From: Chloroflexota bacterium
GTDB taxonomy: Bacteria; Chloroflexota; Anaerolineae; Anaerolineales; UBA11858
DNA: 5,483 nt
Assembly: GCA_030666985.1 (NCBI GenBank)
Contig: DAOUWT010000191.1
Span: forward strand, 1-5,483
Direction: 5' to 3'
In this document: positions 1 to 5,406 of the stretch, in pieces
Layout: each line of letters begins with the position of its first letter
How positions within the stretch are numbered: position 1 is the stretch's first letter
Notes under the pieces: model-generated
Database searches by the model: none
What the model was told of the DNA's origin: nothing
The model's input: only the letters and a program-made list of their open reading frames with translations
Translations under genes and position numbers: made by a program

Positions 1-77
1 GAAATGGCCGAAACCTGCGTCCCAAAGACGCTTTCGGAAACCTGTCAGGTCTGATTGCGGGAGAACTGAACAGCCCT
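1..77 (+). repeat. Left copy of 77-bp end inverted repeat
   Basis: These bases are the exact reverse complement of the last 77 bases of the window. The match stops at base 78 (A here; the partner base 5406 is C, which would need G). Inside, CCGAAA (8-13) pairs with TTTCGG (32-37) and GCGTC (17-21) pairs with GACGC (27-31). Together they give an 11-bp stem with a 3-nt bulge and a 5-nt loop. ACCTGTCAGGT (40-50) is a second, small palindrome. GAAACCTG occurs twice (10-17 and 37-44). No coding potential was recognised. The exact length of 77 suggests a shared assembly k-mer lying inside a longer repeat. Confidence 0.95.
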
Positions 78-177
78 ATACCATCCGATTATACTTGAGC
101 ACTTAGAAATATGATAGAATTATTGCCTGCGGGATAACAGGAAAGACACGCCAAACACAAAAAAGGAGAATTCGAAG
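78..177 (+). promoter_or_regulatory. Leader and possible promoter of the flavoenzyme gene
   Basis: This 100-bp AT-richer gap separates the end repeat from the first gene. Possible -10 hexamers are TATGAT (110-115) and the overlapping TAGAAT (115-120). The best -35-like element, TTGAGC (95-100), lies only 9 or 14 bp upstream of them, short of the usual 17, so the promoter call is weak. The ribosome binding site is clear: AAGGAG (163-168) lies 9 nt before the ATG at 178. No operator or riboswitch was recognised. Confidence 0.35.
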
Positions 178-1530
178 ATGAGTGAACGACTGATTGTGAT
201 CGGGGGATGTGCAGCGGGGATGAGTGCAGCCTCCAAGGCGCGGCGGCTGAATCCCAATCTGGAGGTTGTGGTTTACGAAAGAACCGGATTCGTCTCTTAT
301 GGGTCGTGCGGAATGCCGTACTATATCTCTGGCGTTATAGACGACCACAACAAACTCGTCGTGCGCACCCCCGAACAATTCGCCGAACGAGGGATCGAAG
401 TACATCTGCGCCACGAAGCCGTCGAGATAGATGCGGAAAATTGCCGCGTGGGCGTAAAGAACCTCAATAATAATGAGCATAAATTTGATAACTACGACAA
501 ATTGCTCATCAGCACCGGCGGAAGGGCAACCGTATTACCCAATTTCTCCCTTGGCGACCTTGAAGGAGTTTTCGTCTTGCGGGCGTTGGAGGATGGCATC
601 GCTGTCCGTGAATACATTCGGCGCGAACAGCCTCAACATGCCGTGATCGTCGGCGCGGGTTACATAGGCTTAGAGATGGCTGAAAGCTTCCACGCGCGTG
701 GGTTGAAGACCACCGTCGTGGGGCGGCCTCCCCAGGTGCTCAAGCGTTTCGATCCCGATATGGCAAAACTTGTCCAACAAGAAGCCGAGGATAAGGGCAT
801 AAAATTCTCGTTGGGAGATGAGGTGCAGTCCATAGAGGGCGATAGCCAGGGAAAAGTGCGCCAGGTTATTTCCTCAAAGGGGATTTTCAAAGCCGGCCTT
901 GTTCTGCTGGCGCTGGGAGTGAAGCCCAACGTGTCCCTGGCAAAAGCGGCGGGCGTGACCCTGGGGGAGACGGGGGCCATCGCCACCGATGCCCGCATGT
1001 GCACCAACCTGCCCGGCGTTTTCTCGGCGGGGGATTGCGCCGAGGCCCGCCATCTCGTTACCGGGCGCGGGGCCTACATCCCCCTGGGGACCACGGCCAA
1101 CAAACAAGGGCGTGTGGCGGGCGCAAATTTAGGCGGCGGAGAGGCGGCATTCCAGGGCATTGTGGGCACGGCCATCACCAAGGTTTTCGACTTGTTCCCC
1201 GCCATGACCGGCCTGGCAGAGAAGGACGCTCAGGCGGCGGGTTACAAAGCCACATCTACGGTGATCAAGGCTAAAAGCTGTGCTCACTACTATCCTGGCT
1301 GCAACCGCATGCACGTCAAGCTGATCGTGGAAGAAGGCAGCGGGCGTCTCTTAGGCGGACAGATCGTGGGCGACCAAGGAGCCGGTGCTCGCATAAACGC
1401 ACTGGCGGCAGCCCTGCACACAGAAATGACTGTTCAAGAGTTAGCGGAGCTTGATCTGGCTTACGTCCCGCCCGTCTCGCCGGTGTGGGATCCGCTGCTC
1501 GTGGCCGCCAATGTGGCGCGTAAGAGCTAA
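178..1530 (+). CDS. CoA-disulfide reductase / NADH oxidase family flavoprotein
   Basis: This 450-aa cytoplasmic protein belongs to the FAD-dependent pyridine nucleotide-disulfide oxidoreductases. Members use NAD(P)H to reduce CoA disulfide, related disulfides or persulfides, or O2. The FAD Rossmann motif GGCAAG is at residues 9-14. The motif SYGSCGMPYY (40-49) carries the single redox cysteine, Cys44, typical of the CoADR/Nox/Npr group. A second Rossmann motif, GAGYIGLEMAE (159-169), binds NAD(P)H, and TNLPGVFSAGDC (276-287) is the second FAD motif. The C-terminal dimerisation domain (about 325-445) holds HYYPG (370-374) and YVPPVSPVWDPL (429-440), which match the tyrosine-bearing regions of CoA-disulfide reductases. 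There is no C-terminal rhodanese domain, unlike some NADH:persulfide reductases. The start at 178 is supported by AAGGAG and by the FAD motif beginning at once. Family membership is near certain, but substrate (CoA-S-S-CoA versus O2 or polysulfide) cannot be settled from sequence. The name cdr would fit a true CoADR. Confidence 0.95.
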   Translation: MSERLIVIGGCAAGMSAASKARRLNPNLEVVVYERTGFVSYGSCGMPYYISGVIDDHNKLVVRTPEQFAERGIEVHLRHEAVEIDAENCRVGVKNLNNNEHKFDNYDKLLISTGGRATVLPNFSLGDLEGVFVLRALEDGIAVREYIRREQPQHAVIVGAGYIGLEMAESFHARGLKTTVVGRPPQVLKRFDPDMAKLVQQEAEDKGIKFSLGDEVQSIEGDSQGKVRQVISSKGIFKAGLVLLALGVKPNVSLAKAAGVTLGETGAIATDARMCTNLPGVFSAGDCAEARHLVTGRGAYIPLGTTANKQGRVAGANLGGGEAAFQGIVGTAITKVFDLFPAMTGLAEKDAQAAGYKATSTVIKAKSCAHYYPGCNRMHVKLIVEEGSGRLLGGQIVGDQGAGARINALAAALHTEMTVQELAELDLAYVPPVSPVWDPLLVAANVARKS

Positions 1531-1548
1531 ACTAACCTTCAAACCATG

Positions 1549-1618
1549 GATTGGTGGATTGGGAAACTTGTAGATTGGGGATTGGTATACTGGGAAACTG
1601 GTACATTGGTACATTGGC
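1549..1618 (+). repeat. ATTGG-rich degenerate repeat
   Basis: The core words GATTGG, TGGGAAACT and GTACATTG recur with 7-8 bp spacing. GATTGGG/GATTGGT are back to back at 1573-1586 and GTACATTG is repeated at 1601-1616. TGGGAAACTTG (1560-1570) and TGGGAAACTGG (1591-1601) are near-identical. The segment TTGGTATACTGGGAAACTG (1582-1600) returns with one mismatch at 4806-4824, so this is part of a dispersed family. No function can be assigned. Confidence 0.75.
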
Positions 1619-1640
1619 AGAGGGAACATCAAACGGTTGA

Positions 1641-1733
1641 TTATTAAGACAATCGCCACTGTTCCATGATCTACCTGCGCTTGTGTGGGACAATAGCGAT
1701 TATTCGGGCGCGGTCAAGGCCATCCTCGAATAG
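1641..1733 (+). pseudogene. Possible 3' end of a lost gene
   Basis: After a stop at 1638-1640, one plus-strand frame stays open for 30 codons and ends in TAG (1731-1733). It has no ATG start. The last residues read LPALVWDNSDYSGAVKAILE, using codons such as GCG, GTC, AAG, GCC, ATC and CTC that resemble those of the neighbouring gene. This looks like the C-terminus of a protein whose 5' part is missing, with the ATTGG repeat lying where the upstream part should be. The family is not recognised. Thirty open codons can arise by chance, so this is tentative. Confidence 0.3.
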
Positions 1734-1735
1734 AA

Positions 1736-1780
1736 CACGAATAAACGAATACCGCGCGGCCAGCCATTCGTGCATTCGTG
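1736..1780. repeat. ATTCGT inverted repeat (hairpin)
   Basis: CACGAAT-AA-ACGAAT (1736-1750) pairs with ATTCGT-GC-ATTCGTG (1766-1780), giving 13 pairs around a 2-nt internal mismatch. The 15-nt loop contains the self-complementary CCGCGCGG. A further AATTCGTGG follows at 1786-1794. The hairpin lies between convergent genes, so it could stop transcription from either side, but there is no T-run to make it a standard intrinsic terminator. Confidence 0.6.
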
Positions 1781-1895
1781 ACCCCAATTCGTGGACGGCT
1801 ATCTATTGCCCTAAACGCTGACCACCAGTCCGCGGGTGGGCAAGCGTATATCGAACCTGGCTTGCGCGTCAGGCCGATTCTCCCCCTTCTACTAG

Positions 1896-2450
1896 TTATT
1901 TCTCCATCCCCCAAAAACCACGTTGAACCGCGCGCACATCTTCGGCGGTGATGAAGGCCTCTGCGTCTACCGCGCGGACAATTTTTTCCACCTCTGCTAT
2001 TTCTTTGCGGCGCACGCTGCAATTCAAGACCGTGACCATGCCGTCCTTGCCCCGGGCCGGGATCTCTGTCACGGCGTATTCCGCATCGCGCAGGCGTTCC
2101 CGGATGGCGGCCCCACGCTGGGGGCTGATGATCCGCACCTCGGCAAATCCCACCGCTAAACACTCTTCCAGCCACATCCCCACCACGTTCCCGGTCGCGT
2201 AACCTGTGGCGTAGCCGAGTACACTCAAGATATTATTTGTCTGCTGCAAAACAGAAGCTATGACTACTATATAAATTACAGAAGTCAAAACTCCCAGAAT
2301 CCACACCAGGCCCTTACGTCCCCGCATAACGAATAGCATTCTAATGGTGTCTATGCTGACGTTTACCACTCGCAGCGCAAATATCATTAGGACGCTCAAT
2401 AGTGATTGAAGTGTAATTTGAACTGTGAAAAAATCGCTCATATCTATCAT
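1896..2450 (-). CDS. UPF0316 family membrane protein (DUF5698/DUF2179)
   Basis: This 184-aa inner-membrane protein matches the UPF0316 family in length and layout (relatives include Bacillus YebE). The N-terminal DUF5698-like half has three hydrophobic spans at about 13-29, 48-67 and 74-95. It carries the family-like strings RVVNVSIDTIRMLFVMRGRK (27-46) and GYATGYATGNVVGMWLEE (79-96). The soluble C-terminal half (about 105-184) is a DUF2179 domain of ferredoxin-like alpha/beta pattern, ending EAFITAEDVRAVQRGFW. The molecular function is unknown; DUF2179 is also found in YitT-type membrane proteins. The ORF is open up to 2537, but those extra 29 codons are heptamer-repeat DNA. ATG 2450 has GGAG five bases upstream and puts the first span where the family has it; ATG 2441 is a less likely alternative. 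The gene lies 134 bp downstream of the phosphorylase on the same strand. Confidence 0.9.
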   Translation of the reverse strand: MIDMSDFFTVQITLQSLLSVLMIFALRVVNVSIDTIRMLFVMRGRKGLVWILGVLTSVIYIVVIASVLQQTNNILSVLGYATGYATGNVVGMWLEECLAVGFAEVRIISPQRGAAIRERLRDAEYAVTEIPARGKDGMVTVLNCSVRRKEIAEVEKIVRAVDAEAFITAEDVRAVQRGFWGMEK

Positions 2451-2455
2451 GCTTT

Positions 2456-2459
2456 CTCC
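2456..2459 (-). promoter_or_regulatory. Start-deciding Shine-Dalgarno of UPF0316 gene
   Basis: On the minus strand the sequence reads CCGGAGAAAGC followed by ATG (2450-2448). GGAG at 5-nt spacing favours this start over the upstream ATGs at 2537 and 2534, which lie inside repeat DNA and have no such site. Confidence 0.65.
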
Positions 2460-2471
2460 GGCAAGACTTGC

Positions 2472-2562
2472 GTAAAACGTGAGGAGTAAAACGTGATGAG
2501 TAAAACGTGAGGAGTGACGAGTGAGATCACGCATCACTCATCACGCATCACTCATCACGCCT
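2472..2562. repeat. Heptameric tandem array with strand switch
   Basis: Thirteen consecutive 7-bp units can be read without a break. The first part is GTAAAAC GTGAGGA GTAAAAC GTGATGA GTAAAAC GTGAGGA GTGACGA GTGAGAT. It is followed by CACGCAT CACTCAT CACGCAT CACTCAT CACGCCT. The second set reads on the other strand as ATGCGTG/ATGAGTG, the same GTGA-type motif, so the array is a run of heptamers that flips orientation near 2527/2528. Degenerate units continue to about 2588. CGTGATGAGT (2492-2501) can pair with ACTCATCACG (2536-2545 and 2550-2559). The array fills the gap between the phosphorylase and UPF0316 genes and could fold in their transcript. Confidence 0.85.
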
Positions 2563-2584
2563 TCACGCACCACGTCTTCACGTT

Positions 2585-4732
2585 TCACTTACCATCCATC
2601 AGGGGGAAATAAAGGTTATTGGCGTAGTCTTTGACCATGCGGCGCATGCTGAACTGCGGGGCTAAAGTGCGGATGGATTCTTTCATGCGGGCGATCCACT
2701 CCACGGGCAAATTTCCGGAAGAGCGATCGTAGTAGAGGGGGATGATCGCGTTTTCGAGCACATCGTACAAGCTCTCCGCGTCCATTTGGTCTTGTAATTG
2801 GGGGTTATCATAATCTATTTCGTCGCCAATTGCCCAACCGTTGTGACCATTGTATCCTTCCCGCCACCACCCATCCAAGACCGAAAAGTTAAGTACCCCG
2901 TTCAGGGCTGCTTTCTCCCCAGAGGTGCCCGAGGCTTCGTTCGGGCGGCGGGGGGTGTTCAGCCACACGTCCACGCCTTGCACAAGGTACCGGGCCAGGT
3001 TCATGTCATAATCCTCCAAGAAAACCAGGCGGCCGCCAGTCTCAGCTTTTTTGACCATCCTATATACTTTCTGGATCAATAATTTTCCGGGATTGTCGTC
3101 CGGGTGGGCCTTTCCGGCAAAGATGATCTGCACAGGCCGGTTTGGACGGTTGATGATGTTCAACAAACGCTCGAAATCGCTCAACACCAGGTCGGCGCGT
3201 TTGTAAGTAGCAAAGCGGCGGGCAAACCCGATTGTTAGCGCGTATGGGTTCAGGAGTGCGCCAGACGCCACTACTTGCACGGGATGAACCCCATCATGGA
3301 GCCATTGATCCCTGGCGCGTTCTCGCATATAAAAGACTAATTTTCGTTTGAGATGCCTGCGCACGGCCCACAGCTCTTCGTCTGGGATGTTGTCTACCGT
3401 TTCCCACACTTCGGGGTCGTCGAGGTGTTCCATCCAATCCCGGCCCAAGTAACGCCCGTATAAATGCCGTAAGCGGCGGGCTAACCAGGTTCCGGTGTGA
3501 ATCCCGTTCGTGATGTGGGTGATAGGCACATCCTCTGTTTTCCGTTCCGGCCAGAGATAGTTCCACATCTCGCGTGCCACATGCCCGTGCAGGTCAGAAA
3601 CCCCGTTGCGCAACTCCGAGAGACGCATGGCCAAGATGGGCATACTGAAAGTATCTCCCCACGAAACTTCATGGCGAGCCAGGTTTATGAAATCCTCGCG
3701 TTCCAAGCCCAGTTCATCCATGTATTCACTAAAATATTTGTCAATCAGCCATAAAGGGAATTCATCGTTGCCGGCCGGGACCGGGGTGTGAGTGGTAAAA
3801 ACCGTCTCCTTTTTCACAAGTTCTTTCGCTTCTTCAACACTGTGTCCCTCGCTCACGAATTCGCGCATACGTTCTAAGGCCATAAATGCTGAATGACCTT
3901 CATTCATGTGCCAGACGCCGGGGTTATGTCCCAATTTACGAAGGGCGCGTACCCCTCCCACGCCCAAGATGATTTCCTGAGAAATACGCAAATCTAAATC
4001 GCTGCTATAAAGACGCGAGGTCAATTCCCGATCCTCTGGAGAATTTCCTTCTACGTTGCTATCGAGGAGATATAAGGGAATTCGCCCCACCTGAATCTGC
4101 CAGATGCGGGCTAATACAGCACGTTCTGGCAAGGGGACAGAAATGGTGAGAAGGCTGTCATCTTCACCTAAAAGGGGAAAGATGGGTAATTCTTCGAATT
4201 TCAGACGCAGGTAATGAGCCTCTTGCCAGCCATCTTCGCTGATTTTCTGAGTGAAATAACCCCTGGTGTACAAGAACCCTATCGCTGCCAGAGGCAGTCC
4301 CAAATCGCTGGCTTCTTTGATGTGATCGCCAGAGAGTATCCCTAACCCCCCGGCATAGATGGGCAAGGTCTCGTGAAGGCCAAATTCCGTCGAAAAATAA
4401 GCTATTAGCTCTTCTTTGGGACTACCGTTATTGCGCTCATACCAGGTATCAGCGTTGTTCATATAGCGGTCAAAGCCCAGTATGGCCCGGTCGTAGAAGT
4501 CCAGATAGTAGCTGTCGTGGGTAACGGCATTTAATTTTGCCCGTCCCACCTGGCGCAAAAATTGGATTGGATTATGGGATGTCCGTTCCCACAGGTCCTT
4601 GTCAATACGTTTGAACAAGCGTTGAACGTCCGGATTCCACGTCCACCAAAGGTTGTAGGCCAACTCGCCCAAACGCCTGATCCGGCGCGGGAGGCTGAAA
4701 TGATTGGGGGGTTCTAGATGATAATTTGTCAT
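2585..4732 (-). CDS. glgP: Alpha-glucan (glycogen) phosphorylase with DUF3417
   Basis: This 715-aa cytoplasmic enzyme (GT35) splits alpha-1,4-glucan with phosphate to release glucose-1-phosphate, using pyridoxal phosphate. It is of the bacterial/archaeal 'alpha-glucan family phosphorylase' type, which starts with DUF3417 (about 13-110; RIRRLGELAYNLWWTWNPDV, 17-36). Other landmarks are YFSTEFGLHETLPIYAGGLG (112-131), HMNEGHSAF (275-283), TTHTPVPAGND (313-323), ITNGIHTGTW (407-416), GFARRFATYKR (502-512), AGKAHPDDNPGK (539-550) and the cofactor motif NEASGTSGEKAALNG (598-612). Lys607 is the expected Schiff-base lysine, and the RR..TYKR segment is the expected phosphate site. The protein lacks the N-terminal regulatory helices of classic glycogen phosphorylases. 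The ORF is open to 5005, but the extra 91 codons encode low-complexity 21-bp repeats; ATG 4732 has a strong AAGGAAAGG upstream and starts just before DUF3417. Exact glucan preference (glycogen versus maltodextrin) is not readable. Confidence 0.96.
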   Translation of the reverse strand: MTNYHLEPPNHFSLPRRIRRLGELAYNLWWTWNPDVQRLFKRIDKDLWERTSHNPIQFLRQVGRAKLNAVTHDSYYLDFYDRAILGFDRYMNNADTWYERNNGSPKEELIAYFSTEFGLHETLPIYAGGLGILSGDHIKEASDLGLPLAAIGFLYTRGYFTQKISEDGWQEAHYLRLKFEELPIFPLLGEDDSLLTISVPLPERAVLARIWQIQVGRIPLYLLDSNVEGNSPEDRELTSRLYSSDLDLRISQEIILGVGGVRALRKLGHNPGVWHMNEGHSAFMALERMREFVSEGHSVEEAKELVKKETVFTTHTPVPAGNDEFPLWLIDKYFSEYMDELGLEREDFINLARHEVSWGDTFSMPILAMRLSELRNGVSDLHGHVAREMWNYLWPERKTEDVPITHITNGIHTGTWLARRLRHLYGRYLGRDWMEHLDDPEVWETVDNIPDEELWAVRRHLKRKLVFYMRERARDQWLHDGVHPVQVVASGALLNPYALTIGFARRFATYKRADLVLSDFERLLNIINRPNRPVQIIFAGKAHPDDNPGKLLIQKVYRMVKKAETGGRLVFLEDYDMNLARYLVQGVDVWLNTPRRPNEASGTSGEKAALNGVLNFSVLDGWWREGYNGHNGWAIGDEIDYDNPQLQDQMDAESLYDVLENAIIPLYYDRSSGNLPVEWIARMKESIRTLAPQFSMRRMVKDYANNLYFPLMDGK

Positions 4733-4738
4733 TTGTTT

Positions 4739-4747
4739 CCTTTCCTT
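4739..4747 (-). promoter_or_regulatory. Start-deciding Shine-Dalgarno of glgP
   Basis: The minus strand reads AAAAAGGAAAGGAAACAA directly before ATG 4732. Two overlapping GGA cores lie about 5 and 10 nt from the start codon. This supports a 715-aa protein rather than the 806-aa reading from 5005. Confidence 0.7.
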
Positions 4748-4772
4748 TTTAGGTAAAACACTGCAACAGGAA

Positions 4773-4790
4773 AATGCCTCGGGCATTCTA
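4773..4790 (-). promoter_or_regulatory. Possible glgP -10 box overlapping a palindrome
   Basis: On the minus strand TAGAAT (4790-4785), preceded by GTGG, is a fair -10 box about 50 bp before the glgP start. No convincing -35 lies 17 bp upstream. The perfect inverted repeat AATGCC-tcg-GGCATT (4773-4787) overlaps the box, a position where a dimeric repressor could sit. Both the promoter and the operator reading are inferred from pattern alone. Confidence 0.3.
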
Positions 4791-4805
4791 CCACTCGAAG
4801 CAGGT

Positions 4806-4857
4806 TTGGTATATTGGGAAACTGAGGAGAGGAACAGTGAACAGTTGTAATTATTCA
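4806..4857 (+). repeat. Second copy of dispersed TTGGTATA element
   Basis: TTGGTATATTGGGAAACTG (4806-4824) differs by one base from 1582-1600. Looser similarity continues after both: here GAGAGGAACAGTGAACAGTTG then ATTATTCAGA, and there GAGGGAACATCAAACGGTTG then ATTATTAAGA. The two copies, in the same orientation, therefore share a degenerate element of about 50-70 bp. No inverted ends or target duplications were seen. Confidence 0.55.
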
Positions 4858-4877
4858 GAACCCGTGGATTTTGGGGG

Positions 4878-4940
4878 AGAGGGTGCCACGCGGGGGGGAG
4901 AGGGCGCCACGCGGGGGGGAGAGGGCGCCACGCGGGGGCG
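4878..4940 (+). repeat. Three tandem copies of a 21-bp G-rich unit
   Basis: The unit reads AGAGGG(C/T)GCC then ACGCGGGGGGG. Copies are 4878-4898, 4899-4919 and 4920-4940. They differ only at the C/T position (T in the first copy) and at 4939 (C in the last). Because 21 is divisible by three, the repeat keeps reading frames open and yields a PAWRPLP-like heptapeptide on the minus strand, which falsely lengthens the glgP ORF. A related GGCGCCACGC occurs at 4998-5007. Confidence 0.9.
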
Positions 4941-5022
4941 TGAGACCAATCCCCAAGCGTGGCACGCACGCCTGAGCGGGAAAAAACCTTGGGGCCTGGC
5001 GCCACGCCGGGGCGAGGCTTTA

Positions 5023-5115
5023 CTATCCCCCAGCCGCCTGCACTCCCGCGAAAAAATAAACCATCCCTGTCGCTGCTAGAGCAGATATTGCTCCCAGGCT
5101 GCTAAGTTGTCCCAT
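5023..5115 (-). CDS. Possible small hydrophobic protein or gene remnant (30 aa)
   Basis: A minus-strand ORF starts at ATG 5115 and ends in TAG (5025-5023). It would encode a 30-aa peptide beginning MGQLSSLGAISALAATGMVY and ending FFAGVQAAGG. Residues 7-28 form one hydrophobic stretch long enough to cross a membrane. The frame stays open upstream to a TGA at 5148-5146, adding TVAKEDAPKF before the Met, so this may instead be the C-terminus of a broken gene. No Shine-Dalgarno is well placed for ATG 5115; AAGGA lies about 16 nt upstream. The sequence reads like real protein, but I do not recognise the family. Confidence 0.3.
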   Translation of the reverse strand: MGQLSSLGAISALAATGMVYFFAGVQAAGG

Positions 5116-5140
5116 GAACTTGGGAGCATCTTCCTTAGCA
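5089..5140. repeat. Interleaved inverted repeats (possible pseudoknot)
   Basis: TGCTCCCA (5089-5096) is complementary to TGGGAGCA (5121-5128), and TGCTAAG (5100-5106) is complementary to CTTAGCA (5134-5140). The arms alternate, which is the arrangement of an H-type pseudoknot. Alternatively AAGTT (5104-5108) pairs with AACTT (5117-5121), extending the first stem as a plain hairpin. All arms are perfect. No known RNA family was recognised, and either strand could be the functional one. Confidence 0.4.
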
Positions 5141-5196
5141 ACCGTTCACTCCCCTCTGGTAAAAAATGTAAGATATGTCACTCTGAGTGAACGGTT
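5140..5196. repeat. 12-bp perfect inverted repeat
   Basis: AACCGTTCACTC (5140-5151) and GAGTGAACGGTT (5185-5196) are perfect complements with a 33-nt loop. On the plus strand the right arm runs into TTTTT (5195-5199), so it resembles a terminator, but no plus-strand gene lies just upstream. The right arm overlaps the 5175-5266 palindrome. Confidence 0.6.
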
Positions 5197-5266
5197 TTTG
5201 TGAACGAAGAGTCTCCCTCTCGTAGGGGTAGGAGATTCTTCGGGAAAAACGCCCTCAGAATGACAT
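5175..5266. repeat. Imperfect palindromic repeat (REP/MITE-like), 92 bp
   Basis: The left end ATGTCACTCTGAG (5175-5187) is mirrored by the right end CTCAGAATGACAT (5254-5266) with one mismatch. Inside, CGAAGAGTCTCC on the left is mirrored by GGAGATTCTTCG (5231-5242). The central loop is CTCTCGTAGGGGTA. This GTCATTCTGAG...GAAGATTCTC pattern resembles short palindromic repeats widespread in bacterial intergenic DNA. A 12-bp inverted pair, TTCACTCCCCTC (5145-5156) and GAGGGGAGTGAA (5285-5296), encloses it. No target-site duplication was found. Confidence 0.7.
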
Positions 5267-5406
5267 GCCCTTGAACGTTTGCAGGAGGGGAGTGAATAAT
5301 TACTCTTCCTTATCGTAGGGTGGGCTACGAGCAATCGTCCTGTGGTTGGGCCGCGCCTGCGGAGGTAGGAAACACCGCTGACCATTCGCGACTCGCGACC
5401 CGCACC

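Larger units (their letters stand above)
1531..1895. other. Non-coding spacer between convergent genes
   Basis: This 365-bp spacer holds three things, listed separately: an ATTGG-rich repeat (1549-1618), a possible 3' gene remnant (1641-1733) and an ATTCGT hairpin (1736-1780). Past these, GCAAGC (1840-1845) can pair with GCTTGC (1860-1865). No stem followed by a T-run was seen after either gene, so no intrinsic terminator is called. Confidence 0.7.
4733..5406. other. 674-bp repeat-rich region upstream of glgP
   Basis: No full-length gene is recognised here. From glgP outward the region holds a palindrome at 4773-4787, a copy of the dispersed TTGGTATA element (4806-4857) and a 21-bp triplicate (4878-4940). 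Next come a 7-bp inverted pair CCCCAAG/CTTGGGG (4951-4957 and 4988-4994) and a possible 30-codon ORF (5023-5115). A pseudoknot-like set of stems (5089-5140) and a large imperfect palindrome (5175-5266) follow. Near the right end are CGTAG/CTACG (5314-5318 and 5326-5330) and a doubled TCGCGAC word around 5386-5400. The mixture looks like an accumulation site for small repeats. Confidence 0.7.

Noticed and set aside
660..1314. ORFs of 115, 77, 91 and 61 codons inside the flavoenzyme gene
   Set aside because: All are overlapping or antisense frames of a clear conserved gene and have no recognisable motifs.
1714..2175. 153-aa minus-strand ORF
   Set aside because: It overlaps the UPF0316 gene in another frame and has an arginine/glycine-rich composition typical of an out-of-frame shadow.
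2451..2537. Upstream extension of the UPF0316 gene to give 213 aa
   Set aside because: The extra codons lie in the heptamer array and its edge. GGAG precedes ATG 2450, and 184 aa suits the family.
2472..2562. CRISPR array
   Set aside because: The units are 7 bp with no spacers, and no cas gene is present.
4733..5005. Upstream extension of glgP to give 806 aa
   Set aside because: It encodes low-complexity 21-bp repeats and unrelated residues. A strong AAGGAAAGG site and the DUF3417 start support ATG 4732.
4774..5079. 101-aa plus-strand ORF
   Set aside because: It is driven by the 21-bp triplicate (GGEGATR repeats) and lacks conserved features.
5185..5199. Intrinsic terminator (stem followed by TTTTT)
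   Set aside because: The loop is 33 nt, the T-run is short, and no plus-strand gene ends nearby.
5146..5385. 79-aa minus-strand ORF
   Set aside because: It runs through the imperfect palindrome and flanking repeats, and its residues show no protein-like pattern.
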